64,000 nucleotides of DNA, taken from contig VZSR01003022.1 of NCBI GenBank assembly GCA_013398615.1, forward strand, positions 1,471,037-1,535,036. Reading direction: 5' to 3'. Each line of letters begins with the position of its first letter. Positions within the stretch are counted from its first letter, which is position 1. A model generated the notes under the pieces. It made no database searches. It saw only the letters and a list, made by a program, of their open reading frames with translations, and was not told the DNA's origin. The stretch comes from Brachypodius melanocephalos. Its lineage: Eukaryota; Chordata; Aves; Passeriformes; Pycnonotidae. Shown piece by piece: positions 26,001-38,000 of this stretch. A program made the position numbers and the translations under genes.

Positions 26001-29000
26001 CGAAGATAAATATTCTGATCTGAGGTCATCCTGACAAATTTTGCAGGAATGGTGATTCTTCAAGTCTGCCATGCTGTCCCATACGATCCAACTATCGATG
26101 GGATTGCACTAAATCAACAGGACATCCAAGTGCTGTTCCAGAAACACATTTAACTCTTCCCAGAGAGGATCATTTATTTGACCTCTTGCTCTGAGTACAA
26201 ACCAATTGTTCTCCATCAGTGGAGAAGCACTGGCAAGGCAGAAAGCAAACAAAGCTGACAAATGCAGATCCAACCTTAGCCCTGACTCTTTTTTTTGCTG
26301 TTACATGGAAAGCGCTTACAAAGCCAACATCTGCCTAACTTCAGTGGTAATTCAGATAATTGGTGAGAAGTGAAAGTTTAACACTATAAATAAGGCTCTG
26401 CATGGCTTGGCATGGGGTACCAAGACCTAATTGTGGACACATGGGTGTGGGTTTGCAGAGAAAGCTTGCCTGGAGGAAAGTATTCATGATTACACATAGG
26501 GCTTGAATGAAACTGAGATGGGAGAGGAATTTATTCTGTCTGCCTCCGGTGGCCAGAGTGATTTGGACCAAAATCAGCAGGTCAATAAAGGCAGAAGAGA
26601 ATGGGTCTTGGTAGGGTGTTTGGCCAGGCGTTTTGGCAGAACCTTTATTTTGATTTTCCTGGTGTCCAAAGATAAAGCATGCGCCTGTGTTTCCTCTCAG
26701 ATCATGAACTCATGCAGGTCACAGTCAGTGTGTGTGTGTTCAAACCATGGCCTTGCTGTGACTGATGAGACTGTTTTGTGAAGCTTTTGTAAAACACTGA
26801 CTTGATGTAGATCGGTTTGTGCTTGGTTTTGTTTTTCTGGCATCTTATCCCTCAGTGTTTTAGTGGGTACTCAGATGTTTCTTTGCCAGTCGAGCATGTG
26901 TTGTAGCATAGGTCACAATGTACCTCACTGTGCTTCAGGGGGTGCTGTCATGGGGGTGCTCTAGGGGTGGCTCCAAGGGGAGAGCCTGTTCTCAGGACCA
27001 TGGTGAGGTTGGGATTGCACATTATGATGGATTCAGAGGGATTTCACTGCTGGTTTTGTCCATTTGGTGGTCTGGGCTCCTTGCTAGCCAGCTGTGCTAG
27101 CCTAGTGTCTTTTCCAAGGTATCTGAAGACCTGGACTTGGGGTTAGAAATGAAGTTCTCACTCCTGCAGAGATTTGTCAGTGCAGTCTCCCAGGTAACAC
27201 ACACATTTGTAGCATATCTGTCTCTTAGAAGTAAAATGCTCCCAGCTCCGAAGTGACATCACAGGCAGAGATAAAGCAGTGCCCACCTGGGAAAGGACTG
27301 AGCAGGGCTGTCCTGGCTGAGCAGTGCCATTTCCAGCCTCATCTCTGAGCTTCATCTCTGCTCACACAGGTCCCACAGAGGTCATGCTGTCAGAGGATAA
27401 CGTGGGCCTAGAGATGTGATGTTACAGAGAAATCTCTGTGTGGCTCAAGGCTGTGGGCAGAGCAGTTGGTGCTGGGAGTGCTCTGGCAATGCCCCAGTTT
27501 GGGGATGCTCTGATGCAGGTGATAAAGGTCCCACCCCATCCTGATTTTCTTCTGAGCACCAGACTCAGAGCATTCTCACAGGCTGAAACAGATGATGGGA
27601 TCTGCCTGTTCCTGGGCTGGGGAGAAGATTTGAAGATGTCTTTTCTGTGCATCACCCAAGCTGTCCTCTGAGCTTTCTACAGCTCTGAGATCAGCTCCTG
27701 GACAGGAGGATGACTCATGACTGCCAGTCACAGACAGTGCTCAAAGCTTGGGCCACCAGAGGCAGCTGTGACTGATGCCAGGAGGTCTTGTTTGCACCAC
27801 TGACCCAGCCCCACTGCACAGGACATTTCTGGAAGCCAGTATCAGTGAGTGGGACTTGGTGCTAGCAGAGAAGTGTGGAGTATTTCTAACAGAAAGAATT
27901 CACAAGCAAATTCACTGGGATAAGTCTTTCATGTCTCTCATCATTCCAGGAGGATTTCTCACCGTGGGGTAGCCCAGGAGGGAGCAGGATTGCTGGAAGA
28001 AAAGCTGTCTCTCAGCTGGTGGGGGCACAGGGTGAGCAGTGTGCACAGCTGCTCCCTGGCTGGCACTTCTCACCATCCAAACTGGTGCAGGCAGGCAACA
28101 AGGATGCTTGGGAGCAAGATCGTCTCTTCAGTGCTCCAGCCACCACCTTTTTGTATGATAAATGTTCCTTTGAAGTGTCAGCAGAGCAATCCCCTTGAAA
28201 AATAAGAATATTCATGAAAAATTAATTCCCGTACAGCACTCTGATGGTGCCAGATGCTCCTCCAGCCCTGTTTTTAAGCACTGTTGGTTGTAAGGGAAAG
28301 GTGGAAGCCCTAAGCTGGCATCTGCCAAACTGCAGCACTGCCTCAGAGGCTGCTTCCCTCTCGTGCAGGGATGTTCAGCATTTTTGTCCGACACTGTCCA
28401 TTACGTTTCCTCAGAGGGTTTGCAACAGGTTTTGGAAGTCCACAGAAATGTTTGAGAGTCGAGTCATGCATCCTGCTGCATGGGGACGTCCAGATTGCAA
28501 TGAACATTTGGTGGCTGAAATAACCCAAATAACTGTTGGGTGTGTGCTGCTCCTGGAAGTGGCTGGTACTTGCACTGGTCTTTTTTGACACTCACACTTT
28601 TTGACAGCACGCCCTGAACAGACAAGGCTGGATAAAATTTTCCTCCTTGTAGCTTAAGGATGGGACAGATTTAAGGACATTTATAAGCTCAGCCTGGCCC
28701 CTGATGGGCTCCCTCTCTGGGGGAGGTGAGCTGCCCATGGAATTGCTCAGCTCTCACAGCAGAACACTGAGTGACATTGCTGGGTCACAGCCTTTCTGTC
28801 CATCAGCACAAAAATCAAATGGGAAACCTTTTCTCCTTTGCACAAAATTATCATTACCTGGTCCCAGATCCTCTCTGTGACAGCCTGTCTGCAGGGCAGG
28901 AGGCAGAGCAGTGGAGCATGGAGCAGCTGCAGTGGGGGCATCCCCCAGACTGTGCCCTGCTCACTGGAAGGCACTGGGATCTGGGGAATCTGGGCTCCCA

Positions 29001-32000
29001 AGCAGTGGGAGAGCTGTGGCAGCGAAACCCACACGTTTTCATCCCTTCTTGCAGCAGGCCAGATGGTGAATCTTACACCCACCACACGGGAAATCATCAT
29101 CACCTTCCCAGCTATGCTCCAAAGGGGATTTGTGCCCTCTCCTTTCTCTCCTCACCAGCCTGGCTGACAGCTGGCAGCTCCAGGGGGCTGGTGAATTGTT
29201 TGTTTGCTGGGAAGGGCTGTGAAAAAAGCAGCAGCAGCAGGGAAGGTGGGCCCTGAATGCTGCTAGAATCCCCCTTGCCTGTGTGGATGGGGTACAGCAC
29301 TTGGTCTGCCTGTGTCGGAAGCTGGGCTGAAATGGTGCAAATAATTTGGCACACGTGGGAGCTGTGAAGGGAAGTGATGGAGGATCCTCACTCAGGATAT
29401 TTTACAGCCTGCTGGGGCACTGCTGTGTCCTTGGCAGGGTGGTGTGACTCGAGAAGGCTTTGCTGTCTCTGATTCCTGTTAATAATGTGGTGTTGTGTGT
29501 AAATTGCCTCAGTTGAAGGCAGGATGCTCTAATGCCTGGGATACTGGACCAGGACTAGGAGAGCACAGAACCATTCTTGAGTGAGAAACAGATTGTTTTT
29601 ATTCTTGGACTGTTTCTGACCTCCCTTAGCTCACCTAGTCCATAAAGATCCATCTCTTCCTCGGGGAAAGTGCCAAGCTCTGCACAGCTCTTCAGTATTG
29701 TGAGCAGTCACAAAGAAGGTTCTACACAGAGAAACTGGGGTACAGCTGTGTGAGAACCCAGGATACCTTTAACCTGCCTGCACAGCCCAGGAGGAAACCT
29801 GGGCATCCCCAGGGCAGGGACTGTCTCATTTGGTTTGGAGGGTCCCTGAGGGGGATGACTTCTGCAAAGGGGGTGCAGATACCTTGGTGCAGTGAAGGTA
29901 CCCAGAGTGTGAGGGTCTAAATCCATGTCCACAGACAGAACCAGCACTTACTGGTGGTACCATGGGGCAGAGGAGGGCTGAAAACTCCCCTGGCAGCAAG
30001 GTTTGGCAGTGACTTCAGCCATCAGCTTCACCCTGGGTTAAGAAGAACAGCACACACACAGACTTTACCACATATTGAAGGCTGCATTTTTCCCTCGCAG
30101 CAAGAATCTGTCTTTGGTGTCCAAAGGAGTGCTGGAATTTGGCAGGAGATCGTTGTCTCATATGAAGCCTCCACTAAACATTTGCTCTGAATGTGAAACA
30201 TGGTTTGTACAGAGGACATGGAAAAGTCACAAGCAATGGCATCTCAGGGAGCCCCCTGCTTTGGGGACTGCTCTGGAAGGGATTATTTTTCAGCTCCATC
30301 CCACATCCCAGGAAAGCTGTGTTGTTGACATGAGCTGTTGGCAGAGCTCAGCAGGTTGCTCCCAAGGACATGAATGCTGTTCTTGCTTTTCTTTTCCTTC
30401 CAACCTCAGCTCATTCTGGGCAGCTGAGGAGAAGCAGCCTGGGGCTGTGCTGGTGGGCAGGGAAGTGTGTGGTTATGTTGTGACCGAGGTGAGGTTGAAA
30501 TATTCGTGTATTCATGGCAAGCTGTACCGAGCTTCCAGCAGGAAAGCATGGAATTGAGTTTTGTGTTTTACCTTGTGATACGGGTGTCCCCTTAAAGACA
30601 AATTTGCAAAACCAAAGGTGTAGAATATGACATTAACTCAAAAAGAATATGACACTAACTCAAAGGGAGGAACTAAATTGTTCCCAAGGCTGGTCCAGCA
30701 GCTGCAGGGGTCAGTGCCAGACCTCTGTGCCACACACAGACCCTACACACACTCACACACTGTGTCCCTGTATTAGCACCTCAGTACAATCCTGCCCCTT
30801 TCCCTGACCCTCTCTCTCTCTCTCAGTTTTACAGCTACGGCTCCAGCAGAGAAGGACCCGTGAGCAGCTGGCAGACCAAGGCATCATGCCACGTGAGTAT
30901 CTCCTGCTGCCTTCTTCACCCTGCCTCAGAGGGCTGTGTTCATCCTGGGCACTGCTGGGGCACTGTGTGGCACCAGCTGCCTGCTCAGCCCCCCACAGCT
31001 CAGAGCAAAGTGCTGCCAGGGGGACTTTGCTTCCAGCCCTGCAGAAATATGATGATCCCCGGTGCTGGACAGTGCATTTCTCACACAGACTGTAATGCCC
31101 TTGCTCAAGCTGAAGGCAGGAGAGATGCTGACCTTACACCATCCAAAATTTCAGCTGCAGAGCTCCCCATTGTCCCCACTGCAGCAGGACAAGCATCTCC
31201 AGCTCAAGCAGAGTCACAAAGCTGTTCACATGGGCAAGGGCAGAGAATCTCCTGTCCTCCTGTGAAAGGCAGGAACCTCTGTGACAGGACCAGGAGGAGG
31301 ATGAGAGGGCTCGTTCCAGGAGGCTGGGGAGGAAGGCAGCTCTGGGGAGCTCCAGGCTGTCCCTGGAGGATTGAGACATACCCAGCTGTGTGCCCAGGCA
31401 GGACTCCACAGGGCAGAGCTGTCAGCTCACACCTGAGGCCAGTGAACCCCCACTGCTGCAGAGTGACAAATGTGCTCCCCCCCGACCCCATCCACCCCTG
31501 CTCACCTCCATTCAAGCTGAAGGACAAACTCCAGGACAGCGTTATCCTGAAGTCACTCTGCACCAGAAAGTCAGTTGCTAGAGCCCAAAAAGTCAGTGAA
31601 TGAAAACCATCCCCTTCTGCACCTGCAGGTGCATCATGAAAGCTGTAGCACCACTGGAGAAAGGATGTTGGGAGCTCAGCCCTGCTCAGTGGAATACTCC
31701 ATCCTGACCTAGCTCAGGCTCCATGTGCAAATCTGTGCTTACCTGGGACCCAGGTAGTGGATTACCCTTTCTGTCTCATCGAGGACCCCTTGGCTTCACT
31801 GCTAAGATCACAATTTTCCAGAGGCTGTGTCACTTCTGTCTCTTCTGGTTGCCCTTGCAGGCTGTGATGGAGCTCTTGCCTAAGCAGCAGGACACCACTT
31901 CTCTCAGAGCATGGCTCTAGCACTGCTTGCTGCACCCTGTCCCTCCCCTGTCCCTCCTGGAGGATTGTGCTCACCAGCAAAGGCCTTCTCAGGACATTCT

Positions 32001-35000
32001 TGTCAGCACCAAGCATTAGGAAAACGCGAGCAGGATGACAAAAATCATGACTGCCAAAATGATCAATGATTTAAGACTGATAAATGCCTACTCTTTCCAT
32101 TTTTTTTTTTGCCTGTTTATTTCTTTAAGCGTTCAGATTTGGTGCTTTGTCACTCAGGTTTGTGACTTTGGTCACAAGACTCCAGGAGCTGAATCTTTAG
32201 ACAAAATACTGTGATATTTGTTAGGGCAATGCAAGAACATGGGGCAGCAGTGCCCCCTGAGAGGTTTGTACACCTGGGGCTGCTCTCTGCAAGGCTGTCA
32301 CACGTGGCACCCAACATCTCAAACCTTACACACTGCAAAAGTATTCAGCCAGATATGTTTGATGGCAACTGAAGGGTATTTTCCTGTTACTTACAGCTTC
32401 TTTGCACTCCCAACTTCTAGGCTGACATTTTTCAGTCTGGTTTCTGTCCAAGAAGACCATTTTGGGAAACTCGAGCACGGTTCACTCACTGAAAGTAATA
32501 GAAGAAAAGGCACTTATGCCATTATAAAAACAAACAGGCAGAATTTAACTGCTGAATTTGACATCAGGAGGAAGTGTCAGATGTTAGCATTTAATACATG
32601 GGAGCCCCAGCCAGCTTCCCCATGGCTTGGGCATGTGCAGACATTCCTTAGGAAAAACAAGGCTTTGTTAACCATATCTTCCCATGCCATGTTGGTTCTG
32701 AGGACCAGCAGGTGAGTCCCCCTGGCTCTGATGGGCTGCAAAAATACCTGTGCTTGAAGGCCCTCCTGCTGTACACAGCCACCACCTCATCCTCACTGAA
32801 GCCTTAAAACAGCTGTCCCAAGGTGATCAGCACCACACACAGCACCTCTGCCCTGGTGCCCCCATTTCGTGCTGCAATGTCATTCCCCTGACAATTCTCT
32901 GAACTAGCAGTGCTGGCAATGTCTTTATTTGTTCTGCAGACTGACACAAGCTGCAGCGCTCACATAATTCCTCCGAAAACCTTGGTGAATCACTAAACTC
33001 TGCAGCACTCTCCTCTTGAACAGCACAGCACTTGGTCAGTGCCTGTAGCTCACTGCCAACACCAGTCCTGCACATGAGCAGGGCTGGGAAAGTCATCTCT
33101 CTTGCTAACTTCATTTTCTCGTGTGCACCATTTAATTTTGCTTCTGATTAAACCAGCTGTCACCAGTGCTGGTGGCTGCTCACTGGAGCATGGCACAGCA
33201 ACACCAGCTTCTCTGTCTGTCTGTCTGTCTGCTTTCCAAATGGCAGGGGCAGCAATGTGCCCCCTGTGTTTTTTCTGTGGTTCACTGGATGTTCCAGGGG
33301 TTTGCCTGGGTGTTGACTGCCAAAAGTCAATTCAGAGGGCCCCCAAACCTTGCCTGTTTCTCCCCAGCCTTCTTTTCATCCTCCCCTAGACTGATGGAGG
33401 ATAACAAGGCCTGCATGAAAATAATTTCTGTCTTTATTGGATCCCATTCAGAAGATGGAAAAGAGGATTTCTGTTGCCAGACAAAGAGTTGCAGCAGACT
33501 GTTTTTGTGGGTCAGGACAGTATCCCCTTCCTTGTCCCAATGGGAACAGTTAGTTTTGTCTGCTTACACAGACAGAAAAGAATTTTTGTAGGATGTGAGA
33601 AGTATTAACCCCTTCACCATGCACATTCTGCCTCGATTTTCTACTGCACCAGATTAAACAAGGAAATGTGCAAGGTTCTCCCCGACTCCAATAAAGGCTG
33701 CTCCGTGGGACTGCTGTTCACTGATCCAAGAGCCAGGGATTACTGGCCTTTTTTTGGGAGTACCTGTGGATTAATCCTCCTTGGAGTCAGGAGATGCTGA
33801 GGACATGGTCTGCTCCTTGCCTGCTCAGGGAGGTCCTGTGTGACAGAGCTGACACAGAGCAGGGACAGGACAAATGTCCAGTGATGGTCAGTGACAGGAG
33901 GGGGCAATGCCCACCTGGCAGTGCCCTTGCTGCAGGCTGCACCCCAGACCCCAAGAGCTGAGGCAGGTGTTAATTTTCCTGCTGACCTCAAGCCTTAATC
34001 ACCTACAGGTCTTACTTTCAGGTGAGGTCTCTCACAGGTATTTGCTCCTCCCAGATGTGTCTTCTGGAGCTGTGGTGCCTTCCCCGACCTGCAGGGAACC
34101 TGACAGGGGAAAGATTTATCTTCTCTCTGACGTGTCCCACAGAGCACTGTGTCTCAAAGCCTGCACCCCTCCCTGCCCACGTGCCTCCTGCTCTCCCCGT
34201 GCTCTCCATCCCCCCTGCTCTCTTGCCACCGACTGGCTGGGACCATGGGATTTCCCAAAGCTTTCCTGAGTTATTTTTAGTCAGCACAATAAAGAGAACA
34301 GCTAGTTTGTGTTGCTATTTTTATGGCACTCATTAAAATGCTGTTGCTGAATATCCTGGTAGCTGCTTGCTTCCGCTCCTGTGCTGACTGCTCCTCTTTC
34401 TTTCCTGTTGCAGCACTGAAAAGCCCATCTGCATTCCATGAACAGCGAAAAAGTCTGGAGAGAGCCAAGGTAACTCCTGCAGCCGTCCCAAAGAGGGCAC
34501 ACATGGGCTTGCTTTGCATGATCACAGGGTTTGAAAGCACCTGCCACCACTGTCCCCTCCTCTGGCACCCTCCACGCTGGCCTGGTGGCCAAGGATGAGG
34601 GGCAGAGTGCCTGCTCTGCTTCCAGAAATGCTGCCAGGCTCCCAAATGCTCTGGAGCACCCTTCTCTGAGCACGAAAGGTTTTTAAAAAGGGCAAAAGGG
34701 GCGTCTGTGCCCTGAGCTGTGGGGTTTAACAGCAAGGTTGTACAAAAGGCTGTGGACAGGGCAGGGGTCAGCATGGCTTTGTCAGTCCTTGCAGTGAATG
34801 TCCAGCCAGTGGAACTGCTGCTTCCCCCTCCGGGTCACATCCACAGGCTGCTCCTCCTGTGCTGGCTGCTCTGCACTCCTGGCCTGAGGGAACACAGTCA
34901 GCAGGTGTGCAGGGGGAATGCAGCCAGGGAACTCACACTCATCACCAGGGAACTCACACTCATCACCAGGCAGCAGCTCTGGCTTTGTCCCTGCAGTGTG

Positions 35001-38000
35001 CCTTGGCCATTGGGACACAACATCCATGGGCCAAGCTGCCACCCACCCCATTGCCAGGCTTCCCTGAACACTGCCAAAGGCAGTAGGCATTTCCAGGACA
35101 CACTGGAACTCTGTGATCTGATCACTTTTTGGGAAATCCCATTGGTTTTTCCAATCACCAGCAATCCAGCCTTGACCAAGCTAGAGGGATGATCCCAGAA
35201 AGGGAAGCAATTAATCATGCAGGTTTTGCTTGAACACAAGAATTTGTTCCATTAATCTGCAAAACGTTCTTGCAGTCACATGGGAAAGGACCTTTGCAAG
35301 GAAGAATGATTGTGAAATACAGGGAAGAGCTCTCCTGAACTAAAACACACTCCAAATCACTTGCCCCAAGTCTGCTGTGGTAATAAATGGCAAGCATAAG
35401 AAACACACTGTGACTCTGAAAGATTAGCACGCTCAGAAAATTTCAAGCAATCCAAAGTATCCTTGAAGTGTCATATATTTTACAGTTCGAGTATACATTT
35501 GTGTCTCTCTGTCTTTCTCTTCAAAAGCTTTCACTGGCTAGCTGCCTGGGGAAGGGGGATGGTCTAGTCTATCCCAAACCATGAGCATGTTTAGAAAGTG
35601 CTAATGAAGACACTGAGCACAGCCCATAACAAACATGATTGCCTTGCAAAGCTGCCCTGTTTAGACCTGGGATTGGGATGATCAGCAGCTGTTTCCAGAC
35701 AGCTCCTCAAAGGCATTTGTTGTTTAGCTGATATTCCCCCAAGCTGGTGTTGGTGCAAACAGGGAGCACATAACTGTTCGTGTGTTGGGAAAGCTCCTCT
35801 GCTTCAGCTGATGTTAGAAAAGCTCACATCTGAATTCTTCATCATTTGCACCCCCAGAGACACAAATGCAGCTTATTAACAACCAGGGTCCAAAGGAGCT
35901 GAAGTCACAGCAGGAACAGCTGTGGGACAGCAGCTGAGCCCAATTCAGGACCTGATCTAAGGATTAGTTAGAAATGCATTACGTGAGTTTAAATGCACTC
36001 AGGTGCAGACACCAGCTTGCTCTGACCCGGCACAGGAAGCAGGCAAACCTCCACATGGTCCAAGCACGGGATTGTGTTGGTAGAAGTAAGCTGGGGAAAA
36101 TAGGGGGGAAGGGTAAGGCGTTGTAAAGACTTTAGTAAATAAAATGTCTATTATTTGTTTAAACATGTCACTGGCTATGTTAGAGGCTGGCAGCAGGCCA
36201 GCGCAGCAGACTTTGAAGTTGGTGTCCTATAAAAGATTGCTGGGGTGGAGGACAGAGAGCAGGGCTGGCTTTCCTGGGGCTGTCTGGCTCAGCAGGGCTT
36301 GAAGCCTCACCCAGCAGCCCAGCACAGAGGGGCTGTGGGGGTCCAGAGCAGAACAGCCCCACTGGGCAGGTCCTGACTAATGCGTGAGCACTTTTAAAAG
36401 CTGTTTTGCATCCTGTGTCCCAATAGCCATCTCACCTCTGGGCTGACCAGCCTCCCCCTCCTGAGCCCCCCTCACTGATCTCATCCCTGACTCAGTGGTG
36501 ATGTCTGCAGCTGTTGTCCAGACCCTTCCATGGACCCTTTCAGATGCAGGGAACAGAACAGGGCTGAGCTGACACCCTCTGCTGTGTCTCCCTTGGGGTT
36601 GTGGGTCAGCTGCTGATCACTGGATTCTCCAGAGCCTTTTATACTTTTCCAATGCATGGAGGAACTCACTGCTGCCTAAGGCCCTGTCCAGTGACCACTG
36701 CAGGAGCATCTCTGGTGCATTAAGCCTTCATCCACTGCAGTGTTTAATCAGCTGGCTTAGCTGTGGCTAACTGTGACCCTTCCCTAATGTCCCTCTTGAA
36801 ACTGCAGCGCTGAAATGTATTTCAGATCATCAATTGTGCCAAACCACCGTGCACTGTAATCGGTTAGCCTTGAATGAGTCAGAATTAAGGAGTATGTCTT
36901 CAATCATTCAAGGCATTAATTAATCTATTGACTTGCAGGAAAAAAAAATTTGCTTTGTTACAGGATTTGATTTATTCTTCTGTTTAGACTCTGATCCATT
37001 TCCAATTCCTCTGGTGATCCACAGCTATGCTCCTTTTTTGTATTAGTCTTATCCAGACCAAATTTCTCTGGCTTGCATGTGAGAAAGCCATGGGAGATAA
37101 TGTCAAAACATGCTTTGAGTCAAGTTGTGTGATACTCATTGCTTATTCCTGTAACAGAAAACTGTCATTTCTCCATAGAAGGAATTTTGGTTGGTGTGAT
37201 GTGATTTGTTCTTGATAAATCCATCCTGGCTGTTGCTCACCTCCTTGCTATCTTCAGAATTCATTTATATAGATTGTTTGGTTACTTGGTACAATATCTT
37301 GCTGTCTGCTTTATAATTTCCTGGTTTCTTCTTCCCATCTCTTTTACAGCTAGCAATTACTCTCTTTAGCCCAGTTTTCTGGAGAACCATAGATAGTTGC
37401 TATTACTCCAGCCTCGTGTCTCAAAATTGCTTGGGAACATTTAACTCCTCTAAGTATCCTCTAACCTGTTCTCCAGCCTGACAACTGGGGTTTCTTCTCT
37501 TTTGTTGCTGAAGGTTCTTGGCTGAGCCACCTGTTTGATAAAGAGCCATTTATCTTTTTAGTGAGGATGGTTTTTAAAAGGCATTCAATCCTGTAGCCAT
37601 CTCAGCACTGTGCACAATTGTTTCTCCTGTTTATGGAACACAAGGCAGCACTTTCCACTGCCTGATCCTGGCTACAGAAATCCTTGTAAGATCTTTTCCT
37701 CATGATCCTGTACATTTTGTACTGTGGATTTCCAATTATTGCTCCAGCTGATTGTACTATTCTTTTATATTTATCCTTAAGATTTCAACCTCTTTGAGCT
37801 CTGTACAATTTTGGTACTATTTCTTCTTGCAGCTCAGCTTAGCTAAGATCTTGTCCAAGTTGAGCTCTAGCTTTTCTTCACCAGGGGATAAGCTTATATT
37901 TGTATTCTGGAGGTCATCTGCCCTCAAGGCTGCCTTTCTTGGCCCTTATGGATGATATTCCTGTGCCTGTCTGTCCCTAAAGCCATGAGGGAGTTGGCAC

